63,916 nt of DNA, taken from Candidatus Mcinerneyibacteriota bacterium. Its GTDB lineage: Bacteria; Macinerneyibacteriota; Macinerneyibacteria; Macinerneyibacteriales; DSCS01. Of this stretch, positions 51,263-59,000 are shown piece by piece. The stretch's first letter is position 1. Each line of letters begins with the position of its first letter. The translations under genes were made by a program, and so were the position numbers. The notes under the pieces were generated by a model. That model saw only the letters and a list, made by a program, of their open reading frames with translations. It did not search any database and was not told the DNA's origin. The stretch covers positions 1-63,916 of the forward strand of contig JAFGWL010000025.1 of the NCBI GenBank assembly GCA_016937175.1, given 5' to 3'.

Positions 51263-51826
51263 TCACTCCTTTAGCCGGAATTGAAAAGGGCCCAGCAGCA
51301 GGCGGCTCTGGACCGGAAGGCCGTTTTCCGTCGCCGGCCGGGCACGGCTCTTTCTCAATCCTTCAAGGACAGCATGGTCAAGGCGTTCATATCCGCTGCT
51401 TTTCACGATAACGACTTCAATAAGCCGTCCGTCTCGTCCTATGACAGCTTCGGCCCACACATCACCCTCTTCCCCTCGTTTCCTTGAGAGGTAAGGGTAT
51501 ATGATATCTATCCCGACGACCTCTGCAGGGTTAAAAGACTCCTCCCCTTTTTCCCCGGATCCCTGTTCAGCAGGAGTTCTCTGCGAAAAAGGTTCCGGGC
51601 TCACGTTTCTTTCAGAAAAAGAGTCCTGTCCCTGTGGAAAGGTCTTCGGGATTTCTTCTCTCCGGCCGGTAGAGGCTTTCGAAGAGATCCTGCTTGTAAG
51701 CCGAACGTTCAATAACAGGTCTGCGGTGCTCTCTTTTCCCTCCTCCCTGCTTCGGGGGATGAAGAGCAGAAGAAGGTGAAAAAAAAGCGACAACACGATA
51801 AAAAACAGGAAAGAGGAATGTTTCAT
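51263..51826 (-). CDS. TonB-family energy transducer
   Basis: A 187-residue protein with an N-terminal anchor (SSFLFFIVLSLFFHLLLLF; the His in the helix is typical of TonB), a variable linker, and a C-terminal TonB domain (about residues 105-187: IIYPYLSRKRGEEGDVWAEA, then VVIVKSSGYERLDHAVLEGL). It would pass the energy of the proton gradient to outer-membrane receptors. It follows exbD by 14 nt. No TonB-dependent receptor and no exbB are in the window. Confidence 0.85.
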   Translation of the reverse strand: MKHSSFLFFIVLSLFFHLLLLFIPRSREEGKESTADLLLNVRLTSRISSKASTGRREEIPKTFPQGQDSFSERNVSPEPFSQRTPAEQGSGEKGEESFNPAEVVGIDIIYPYLSRKRGEEGDVWAEAVIGRDGRLIEVVIVKSSGYERLDHAVLEGLRKSRARPATENGLPVQSRLLLGPFQFRLKE

Positions 51827-51840
51827 GCGGGCCTGCCGTC

Positions 51841-52251
51841 TCAGGGTGAGGTGACTTCCACAGAGAGATTCTCCAGCCCTGCATCTTTCATAAGGTTTAA
51901 GGCCTCGATAACACGTTCAAAAACCACTCGTCTGTCAGCGCTGAGAAGTACACGGGCGGGACGTCGGCTCTGAAGGTATTCTTTCACCGTCTCGGGGGTC
52001 ATGATCTCACCGTCATCTCTCATCAGATCCCCGTTCCGGCTGATAAAGACCCGCCACGAAGTCCCTGCCGGGGCAACCCCCTCCCCTTGCGGGAGTTCAA
52101 TATCCATGGCCCTGGTCTGGGATGCATGGATCAGGAGAAGAGAGAAAAAGATAAGAAGGATGAATATCGTGTCCAGCAAAGGGATGAGATTTATCTCTCC
52201 TTTTTCTTCGCTGAAAGAAAGGCCCTCATCAAACTCGTAAAACTCGTTCAT
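51841..52251 (-). CDS. exbD: ExbD/TolR-family protein (predicted leaderless)
   Basis: A 136-residue protein: short cytoplasmic N-terminus, one membrane helix NLIPLLDTIFILLIFFSLLL containing the essential Asp, and a periplasmic domain with VLLSADRRVVFERVIEAL near the end. The ATG at 52251 fits the family length; upstream in-frame codons give unrelated sequence. There is no ribosome binding site, and a perfect -10 box lies 6 nt before the ATG. The usual partner ExbB/TolQ is absent from the operon, so it must come from elsewhere. Confidence 0.87.
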   Translation of the reverse strand: MNEFYEFDEGLSFSEEKGEINLIPLLDTIFILLIFFSLLLIHASQTRAMDIELPQGEGVAPAGTSWRVFISRNGDLMRDDGEIMTPETVKEYLQSRRPARVLLSADRRVVFERVIEALNLMKDAGLENLSVEVTSP

Positions 52252-52257
52252 GGCTCT

Positions 52258-52285
52258 ATTATACGCAAAATGGATAAGAAGGCAA
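52258..52285 (-). promoter_or_regulatory. Promoter of exbD-tonB (predicted leaderless)
   Basis: TTGCCT (52285-52280), 16-bp spacer, perfect TATAAT (52263-52258). With the usual 6-nt gap the first transcribed base is the A of the exbD ATG. Confidence 0.65.
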
Positions 52286-52288
52286 ACA

Positions 52289-52978
52289 TCAATAAAGAGA
52301 AAGGATCTTGTTTCCGTTTTCCCGGAGCCAGGACCGACGGTAGTTAAAATCAGGCATGAATCGAGCCACTTCATTCCAGAACCGGAAAGAATGGTCGGCT
52401 ACTTTCAGATGCGCCAGCTCGTGTAGGATAACATAATCCACCACATCTCCCGGTGCCATGACAAGAAGGGTGTTCAGGGTGATGGCTCTCTGAGGTGAAG
52501 CGCTGCCCCATCGGGAGCGCATAGGCCGAAAACGCCAGCGCGAGGCTTCCTCTCCGGTCTTATCCTCCCAGAACCCGATTTTTTCATGAAAGCAAAGAGG
52601 CGCCTCCTGATCAAGATATTCCTTCCATCTGGTGAAAAAAAGGTCTCCCTCGTTCAGACAGGATGTCCGGATGGTCTTGGCCAGGTCATCTCTGAAAAAT
52701 GTTTCCCCGGTTTCAGGGGCTTCTGAAGAGAGCCTGTATTCCTCTCCGCCGTAGAGAAGAGAAGCCCCCTCCCCGGGTAGAAAAACCTGGCTGAAGAGAG
52801 CCAGCACCCTTCTTTTTCTCTTTTCTAAAAAATTTTTCAGAACTGCTTCCGAGAGGGAACGGGGATGAAAACAACGGATCAAGCGCTCTTGCCTATCCCA
52901 GGCAAGGCGTATAGAACGCCTTTTTTCGGGGATCAGGCACACGGGGGCTTCCTCGATATAGATGATCTTTTCTTTCAT
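52289..52978 (-). CDS. YgjP/SprT-type zinc metallopeptidase (DUF45), predicted leaderless
   Basis: A 229-residue protein with the zinc motif ILHELAHLKVADHSFRFWNEV (in parts: HELAH then a third His and a downstream Glu) and the family's MRSRWGSASPQRAITLNTLL shortened RSRWGSASPQRAITLN. These mark the YgjP/DUF45 group of M48-like peptidases, sometimes found with restriction-modification genes, though none is here. The ATG at 52978 has no ribosome binding site and lies 6 nt past a -10 box. It is divergent from hpt. Confidence 0.85.
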   Translation of the reverse strand: MKEKIIYIEEAPVCLIPEKRRSIRLAWDRQERLIRCFHPRSLSEAVLKNFLEKRKRRVLALFSQVFLPGEGASLLYGGEEYRLSSEAPETGETFFRDDLAKTIRTSCLNEGDLFFTRWKEYLDQEAPLCFHEKIGFWEDKTGEEASRWRFRPMRSRWGSASPQRAITLNTLLVMAPGDVVDYVILHELAHLKVADHSFRFWNEVARFMPDFNYRRSWLRENGNKILSLY

Positions 52979-52984
52979 GGAGTC

Positions 52985-53012
52985 ACTATAAAGCTCAAAA
53001 CAAGCAAATCAA
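52985..53012 (-). promoter_or_regulatory. Promoter of the YgjP-type peptidase gene (predicted leaderless)
   Basis: TTGATT (53012-53007), 16-bp spacer, TATAGT (52990-52985), then six bases and the ATG. Confidence 0.6.
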
Positions 53013-53026
53013 GAGATTCTTTGTTG

Positions 53027-53055
53027 TTGATTGGAAGCTCTCTTTTTCCTATAAT
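53027..53055 (+). promoter_or_regulatory. Promoter of hpt
   Basis: TTGATT at 53027-53032, 17-bp spacer, perfect TATAAT at 53050-53055, followed by a strong AAAGGAGGGG ribosome binding site. It is divergent from the peptidase promoter, the two -35 boxes being 14 bp apart. Confidence 0.7.
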
Positions 53056-53072
53056 CCAACAAAGGAGGGGCC

Positions 53073-53609
53073 ATGCATCCTGATATCAGTTCTGTTCTAA
53101 TTTCAGAAGAAGAGATCAGATCTCGTGTTTCTCAACTGGCCAGAGAGATCGAAGCTCTCTACGAGGGGCGTGAGTTGATGGCCATCGGCATACTCAAGGG
53201 GTCTGTCCCCTTTCTGGCCGACCTGATCCGTAAGATATCTCTTCCAGTCTCCTATGATTTTATGGCCGTCTCCTCTTACGGAGAAGCTACCGAATCATCA
53301 GGAATCGTCCGGATCACCTACGATATTACCGGAGACATCTCAGGGAAAGAGATCCTTATAGTGGAAGACATCATCGATACAGGGAGGACTCTGAGTCATC
53401 TTAAAGCTTTTTTAAAAGCCAAGGGCCCGGCTTCCGTGAGGATAGCCACTCTTTTGGACAAACCCGACCGGCGTGTAGTGCCCATTTCCGTCGATTTCAC
53501 GGGTTTCTCCATCCCCGATGAATTCGTCGTGGGGTACGGGCTTGATTACGCCAACCGCTACCGGAATCTGCCCTATGTGGGGATTTTAAAGCCTGAGGTC
53601 TTTCACTGA
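53073..53609 (+). CDS. hpt: Hypoxanthine (guanine) phosphoribosyltransferase
   Basis: A 178-residue purine salvage enzyme converting hypoxanthine or guanine and PRPP to IMP or GMP. The PRPP-binding motif ILIVEDIIDTGRTLSHL, the GILKGSVPFLADL loop, and the late FVVGYGLDYANRYRNLPYVG are typical of bacterial Hpt. It is one of only two plus-strand protein genes. Its last 7 bases overlap the end of gerW on the other strand, with no terminator between them. Confidence 0.95.
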   Translation: MHPDISSVLISEEEIRSRVSQLAREIEALYEGRELMAIGILKGSVPFLADLIRKISLPVSYDFMAVSSYGEATESSGIVRITYDITGDISGKEILIVEDIIDTGRTLSHLKAFLKAKGPASVRIATLLDKPDRRVVPISVDFTGFSIPDEFVVGYGLDYANRYRNLPYVGILKPEVFH

Positions 53610-53938
53610 TCCCCGTCGTCTTCGTCTTTCCCCTTATGAAATGCCTTATGCAACACATCCTGGGCCAGGTCTATTACTTTTGAAGAGATATTCTCTTTTC
53701 CTCCTGTAGTGACAAAAGAGACCTCCCCTTTGTTGATGACAAGAAAACCGACAGGGCTGATGCCGCCGCCTATCCCCACAAGGTCATGTCCCCTGGCATT
53801 TCCCGTTCCCAGCCCGAAGGCTACCTTTGTGAAGGGAATCACTGTGATCTCATCGCTGATGACCATGGGAGTGCCTGTCACCGTCTCCGATTTAACAAAA
53901 GCATTGAGCTTGTCTAAAACATCTGCCGTCTTTTCCAC
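53603..53938 (-). CDS. GerW/YtfJ-family protein
   Basis: A 111-residue protein of the GerW (YtfJ) family. Signatures: VITPF-like TVIPFTKVAFGLGTG, GIGGGISPVGFLVI and a charged C-terminus. In Bacillus it is a spore germination protein, but homologues occur in non-sporulating bacteria, including diderms, where the role is unknown. It follows the DUF2953-like gene with a 25-nt overlap, the same neighbour pair as Bacillus ytfI-ytfJ. Confidence 0.85.
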   Translation of the reverse strand: MEKTADVLDKLNAFVKSETVTGTPMVISDEITVIPFTKVAFGLGTGNARGHDLVGIGGGISPVGFLVINKGEVSFVTTGGKENISSKVIDLAQDVLHKAFHKGKDEDDGDQ

Positions 53939-54312
53939 AAAAATCGTCCTCCTTTTTTCAAATTGACATCGATATCACCTTCGATGATCAACTCCTTGTC
54001 CATATCAGGATCCTTACGGACTACTAACCCGGGAGTCCACCAGAAGACCAGGCCGTAATAAAGGGCATAGACTTCCGGGGAGAAGGCCCTTTTTTCAGTG
54101 ACCTTGATTTGTCTGACCCTTACGATACCACGCATGTCTCTGATCAGAGCGAACACTCTTCTCAGGGAGTGGCCTTTCTTTCTGACGGCCTTCCTCTTCC
54201 TTTCAGAGGCCTTTCGCCCCCTCCTCACCCTTTTCCGGTAACGGAAGAACCCCTTTTTTACCTCAATATCGATATAAGAATCTCCTGCGGAGAGGGTCAC
54301 TTTACATCTCAT
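53914..54312 (-). CDS. DUF2953-like small basic protein
   Basis: A 132-residue protein, strongly basic in the middle (RYRKRVRRGRKASERKRKAV). The C-terminal half (YALYYGLVFWWTPGLVVRKD, then ELIIEGDIDVNLKKGGR) resembles the DUF2953/YtfI family, which neighbours gerW in Firmicutes. The identification rests partly on that context. The proposed ATG at 54312 overlaps the tmcAL stop by 11 nt. A typical N-terminal membrane helix of DUF2953 is not evident, so it may be a reduced form. Confidence 0.6.
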   Translation of the reverse strand: MRCKVTLSAGDSYIDIEVKKGFFRYRKRVRRGRKASERKRKAVRKKGHSLRRVFALIRDMRGIVRVRQIKVTEKRAFSPEVYALYYGLVFWWTPGLVVRKDPDMDKELIIEGDIDVNLKKGGRFLWKRRQMF

Positions 54313-55534
54313 GCGAGAGCATCCGGTAAAGGTTTTCAGCTTTTGTCTCAAGTCCCCGGAAGAGATCCAGGCTCGTCTTTTTTGTATAGTATTTCTTCCA
54401 GGGATATCGGTTATCGTTGTGGATAAAAGGGACAGAAGAGGATCTTCTGATCTCTGCCAGCAGCCGGTTCCCTTTCTCTGTTCTCCCCAAAATACGGATA
54501 TAGGGATAATTCAAGCCGTTCATGTCCCCAAACTCTTCTTTGGTCAGCCCTAAAAAAGCAGCGAGCAGGGCTCTTTTTATGGTGGAATCGGTATAGCGCT
54601 TTGTCCCCACAGCTATGACGAGTCCTTCATAGGAGCCTTCATCCGGGAGCGATGAGACGATCCTGTTCTCCAGCCCCTCCACCATATCCCTGTAGCGGCT
54701 GAGAGACTCCCCTTCTCTTGTGATCAGATAGCGGAGATAAGGCATCATCATCGAGGGGGCCACCAGGGAAGCATGCGTAAGAGCCTTCTGAGTCCAGGGA
54801 GGAACAGCCCTTTCCCATCCCTTCCGTCCGGCGAGGATAAGCCTCCTGACCCCTGTGGCGCTCATAAAATTCCCGGGGGCCGGATCCTTGTACCCGGCCC
54901 CTTTCCTCAGGACCGTATGGATCCTGCAACGGCCTCCTACAAGCCTATTGATATGCTTGATGTATTCGATCCCGAGAATATTGTTAGGTTGCTGCATAAG
55001 GCCTTTGAGGCCGGGGATGTGACGTACCAGGAATTCTTCCCTCGCTCTTGGGAATGATATTCCCTGTGAGAGCCTTTCTCTTATAAAAGAGTAATACTCC
55101 TCTTCTTTATCATCAAGGAGGTTTGCAGCCTCTTCCATGATTGCCGTCCTGCCCTCTTCACTGCCAAAGGAGAGAAAGAGCTCGCCGGGGATCTCTTTCA
55201 GGACCCGGACCGCTCCCAGAGCAAAATAATCGGCGGAGGCCGTGGCAAAGGCTGTTGGATTTCTCAAAACAAGATCGGCTCCGGCTTCCACGGCCAGGCC
55301 TGCCCTTGTCTGCTCGTCCAGGATTGCCGGCTCCCCCCGCTGGACAAAGTTCCCTGAGAGGATGACAACAGTGTAATCAGCTTTTGTCTCTTCCCTGGCT
55401 TTCTCCATCTGATAGAGATGCCCGTTATGAAAGGGATTATATTCGGCTATGATGACGAGGGATTTTTTTTTCATGGATTTCCGGGAACCTTTTCTTTCCC
55501 CGTCTGTTTTATTATCAGAAACAGAGAAGAACAT
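54302..55534 (-). CDS. tmcAL: tRNA(Met) cytidine acetate ligase TmcAL
   Basis: A 410-residue protein. It has the nucleotidyltransferase-like VIIAEYNPFHNGHLYQM (HxGH-type site), SGNFVQRGEPAI, and the C-terminal YPYIRILGRTEKG; TmcAL makes N4-acetylcytidine at the wobble position of elongator tRNA-Met from acetate and ATP. The family normally begins near the MKKK at 55474, but that codon has a poor ribosome binding site, while the ATG at 55534 follows a very strong AGAAAGGAGGT. The result is a 20-residue Lys/Ser-rich extension. A promoter and a 5' hairpin precede it. Confidence 0.87.
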   Translation of the reverse strand: MFFSVSDNKTDGERKGSRKSMKKKSLVIIAEYNPFHNGHLYQMEKAREETKADYTVVILSGNFVQRGEPAILDEQTRAGLAVEAGADLVLRNPTAFATASADYFALGAVRVLKEIPGELFLSFGSEEGRTAIMEEAANLLDDKEEEYYSFIRERLSQGISFPRAREEFLVRHIPGLKGLMQQPNNILGIEYIKHINRLVGGRCRIHTVLRKGAGYKDPAPGNFMSATGVRRLILAGRKGWERAVPPWTQKALTHASLVAPSMMMPYLRYLITREGESLSRYRDMVEGLENRIVSSLPDEGSYEGLVIAVGTKRYTDSTIKRALLAAFLGLTKEEFGDMNGLNYPYIRILGRTEKGNRLLAEIRRSSSVPFIHNDNRYPWKKYYTKKTSLDLFRGLETKAENLYRMLSHEM

Positions 55535-55559
55535 CCAACCAACCTCCTTTCTTATCCAT

Positions 55560-55593
55560 GAGCCGGTTTCTCCACCCCCCGGAGAACCGGCTC
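55560..55593 (-). promoter_or_regulatory. 5'-end stem-loop in the tmcAL leader
   Basis: GAGCCGGTTCTCC and GGAGAAACCGGCTC pair with a single bulge around a G-rich loop (55574-55580). Given the predicted promoter, the mRNA would begin at about 55591, so this hairpin forms its extreme 5' end, about 15 nt before the ribosome binding site. It may protect the mRNA or regulate translation. Confidence 0.55.
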
Positions 55594-55597
55594 TCCC

Positions 55598-55626
55598 ATT
55601 TTACAGCCACTTTCCGTTTCCAACAA
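55598..55626 (-). promoter_or_regulatory. Promoter of tmcAL-DUF2953-gerW
   Basis: TTGTTG (55626-55621), 17-bp spacer, TAAAAT (55603-55598), directly after the terminator of the RND operon. Confidence 0.5.
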
Positions 55627-55668
55627 TAAAAAACCCCGGCTCGACTCCGAACCGGGGTTCTTTTTTCA
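55626..55668. terminator. Terminator after the RND efflux operon
   Basis: AACCCCGG (55632-55639) pairs with CCGGGGTT (55652-55659), and the stem extends with TCG/CGA. It has T-rich runs on both sides (TTTTTTATTG on the minus strand), so it ends the PII-like transcript. Confidence 0.9.
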
Positions 55669-55681
55669 GTTATCGCCCTCT

Positions 55682-56002
55682 TTAAAGCGTGATCTTCTTG
55701 TCATGGACTGAAATATCAAGAAGAGGCGTCGTCCAGAAGACGATGGCCTCCACCGGGTTCTCCTCACGGAGTGTGTTCAGCCTCTCCATGATTCGGGCGG
55801 CGCTTTTTTCATCGCACAGAATGATCATCATCATGTTTTTCCCCGGCCACACATGGTTATTGAACCTGGGGTCTGTGGACAAACCCCTCCCGAAAAGCTC
55901 AGGGATGATCGTATAGGCAGTAACGCCCATATGTTTCATCTCGGCGATCATCTCATCGCCGAAGGTGTCAGCAAAGATAATATGCAGGGCTTTCATCTTC
56001 AT
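55682..56002 (-). CDS. PII-like (GlnB superfamily) small protein linked to an RND pump
   Basis: A 106-residue ferredoxin-fold protein. KALHIIFADTFGDEMIAEMK, HMGVTAYTIIPELFGRG and HVWPGKNMMMIILCDEKSAA match a PII-like group encoded next to RND or heavy-metal efflux genes in other bacteria. The VWPGKN loop takes the place of the longer PII T-loop. It is the last gene of the efflux operon and overlaps the pump gene by 4 nt, so it may sense a small ligand and act on the pump. What it binds is unknown. Confidence 0.7.
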   Translation of the reverse strand: MKMKALHIIFADTFGDEMIAEMKHMGVTAYTIIPELFGRGLSTDPRFNNHVWPGKNMMMIILCDEKSAARIMERLNTLREENPVEAIVFWTTPLLDISVHDKKITL

Positions 56003-59000
56003 ATAAACTCACCTCTCCTTCTGGCGGCTTTCCGTTCTGCAATTAGATAGACTGTGGGAACAAAAAGAAGAGTGACAAATGTCGAAAAGAGGAGCCCGGC
56101 GATAACAGTCACTCCCAGAGGAACCCAGGATTCGGCCCCTTCTCCGGTACTCAAAGCCAAAGGCAGCATGCCGAAGATCGTGGTCAAAGCTGTCATAAGG
56201 ACGGGGCGTAGACGTGTCTGTCCGGCTGTCAGAATCGCCTCTTCGATGGGATACTCACGCTTACGGAGAAGATTGGTGTAATCGACGAGGACGATGGCAT
56301 TATTGACCACGATCCCCACCAACAGGATCAATCCCACAAAGACGATGATATTGAGGTTAAGCCCCAAAATCGGCAGTGCCAGAAAGACTCCGCTGAAAGC
56401 GAAGGGAATCGAAAAGAGGATGACAAAGGGGTCTCTGAACGATTCAAACTGACCCGCCATGACCAGGTAGACGAGAAGGATCCCTCCCAGGACTGCAAGG
56501 GCCAGATATTTAAACGAATTCTGCTGGTCTTCGAATGTCCCGCTCATGACAATGTCCACATCGTCGGGATGCTCGATCTTTCGGATGGCGTTATTGACGT
56601 CGGCTGCGACTTCTCCGAAAGACCGGCCGAAGGTGCTGGCCGTTACGTAGATGACCCTTGACTGGGATTTACGCTCGATGTCCACCGGCCCCCGTTCGAT
56701 GCTGAAGTCGGCTATGGTTTCCAGAGGGACGGGAAGGCCTGTCGGAGTGACGATATTCGTCCCCTTGAGGGTCTCGATATCCCGCCGTAGTTCATCTTTT
56801 ATCCTCAAAAAGATGTTATATTCATTCCCCCCCTCGCGGAAAAGGCTGGCCACAATACCATAATACTGGGCCCTGAGCTGCTGGCCCACATCATTGACCG
56901 TAAGCCCCATTCTGTAGAGCTTATCCCTGTTAAGCTGGACTGTGACTTCGGGTTTCCCCATATCACGGGAAATATCTGCATTCCGGACTCCGTCGATCTT
57001 CGAAATGGTGAATTTCACTTCTTCAGCCAGGCTATAGGTCTTGTCCAGGTCATATCCGTAGATCTCAATATTGATGGGAGAGCCTCCCCCGCCGAACATC
57101 TGCATCCCCTGGTCTTCAGACGTGACTATGAGTTTTTCGATGCCATGGACGTGTTCTATCTTCTTCCTTAGGTTTTCCGCGATCTCCACAGAGCTTCTCT
57201 CCCGCTCATTGACTGAGACCAGAGAGAGGCCGATCCGTGCTATGTTGAGCCCCTCCTGAGCTCCGAAGACAGAGGCGAACCCTCCTTCAGAGACCCCTGA
57301 CATGATGAAACGGTCTTTGATCTCAGGGACAGAATCTGTGATGATCTTGTCCACCTCTTTGGCGATCTCCACTGTCTTGTCGTGACTTGTCCCCTGGGGG
57401 AGGATGACAGTGATATCCACCTGTCCCGAATCACTCTCCGGCATAAACTCCGACCCTCCGAAAAGGCCGAAAAAAGCTATTGAGAGAGAAAAGATCATAA
57501 TCCCTGTCAGGACTGTGGCTTTTCTGTGCGAGATGGCCCACTGCAACACAGACCGGTAACTCTTTTCGATTCTTTCAAAGGCCCTTTCCGTAGCGCTTGA
57601 GACTCTCCCCTTCAACTCGATGTTCTTGAGAAAGAGAGACGAAAGCATGGGAATAAGGAGCATAGCCGTAAAAAAGGAGCCGAAAAGGACGATCATAATG
57701 GAAAATCCCAGCTGTTTGAAAAGAATAGCTGAAATATCATTGATGAAAAAGATCGGCACAAAGATGACGATGGTGGTCAAAGTAGACGCCAGGATGGCTG
57801 ACCCCACTTCTGACGCTCCGAACATAGCAGCCTCTCTCTTATTGACCCCTTTCTTCAGATGCCGGTAGATATTTTCCAGTACCACGATTCCGTTGTCCAC
57901 TACCATCCCGATGGCGATAGCCAGAGCTGAAAGAGAGATGATATTGATGGTATATCCATTGATATACATGAGGATGAAGGCAACGATGAGTGAGAAAGGT
58001 ATCATCAGAGATATAATCAGGCTTCCCCGGATATTCCGGAGAAAAAGAAGGACGATCAATACGACAAAGATACCTCCTGCCAGAAGCGTCTTGGCCAGGT
58101 TGGAAATGGAGTCGTTGATGTACTCTGCTCCGTCAAAGACCACATCCAGGGTAAAATCAGCCGGCAGGTTTTTCTTTATCTCTTCAATACGCTCTTTGAC
58201 CTCCCCTGCCACCCGGACCGTGTTGGCACCGGACTGTTTCTGAAGGATACAGAGCATCCCGGGTTTCCCGTTGATCCGGATCTCCCTGTTCTCTTCAAAA
58301 TAACTGTCCACGACTTCTGCTACATCCCGGACCCGGACGAATCGTCCGTTGACATTGGAGAGGACGATGTTCTCGATCTGGGAAGCATCGGTATACTCTC
58401 CCGGGACACGGAGGACGTAATTCCTTCTTTCGTTTTTGATGTTTCCCGCAGGCGTGTCGACATTCTGGGCTGCGATGATCCCGGCTACTGTGTAGACATT
58501 AAGGCCCAGATTGTTGAGCTTGTCCCTGTCGAAATAGACCCGTATTTCACGCTGCGGCCCGCCCCGGACAAAGGCATTCCCCACTCCCGGGACACGCTTC
58601 AATGGTTCCACCAGGTCATTTTCCACAATGGTCCTCATCTGGTTCAGGTTCTGCTCGGCGTTGATAGAAAGATAAAGGATCGGCATCATGGAAATATCAA
58701 ATTTAAAGACGGAAGGGCGTTCCACCCCGTCAGGGAGAGAACTGATGACAAAGTCAAGGGCCCCGCGGATATCACTGAGGGCTGTATCCATGTTGCTCCC
58801 CCATTTGAACTCAAGGGTCACCACCGAAACCCCTTCCTGGGACTGTGATGTGACTCCTTTGATATTCGGGACAGTGGACACAGCTCCTTCGATGATCTCG
58901 GTCACCTTTTTTTCAACATCCTCAGCTCCGGCTCCCTCGTATGTAGTCAGGATACTAGCTACCGGGGGTGTAATATCCGGAAAGAGGTCGATGCTCAACA

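Noticed and set aside
52252-52374. Longer N-terminus for ExbD
   Set aside because: The extra residues are not ExbD-like, come from the intergenic region and 3' end of the peptidase gene, and contain the promoter.
55545-55599. A 15-codon frame before tmcAL (possible leader peptide)
   Set aside because: Its ATG overlaps the predicted -10 box and so lies upstream of the likely transcription start; it also lacks a ribosome binding site.
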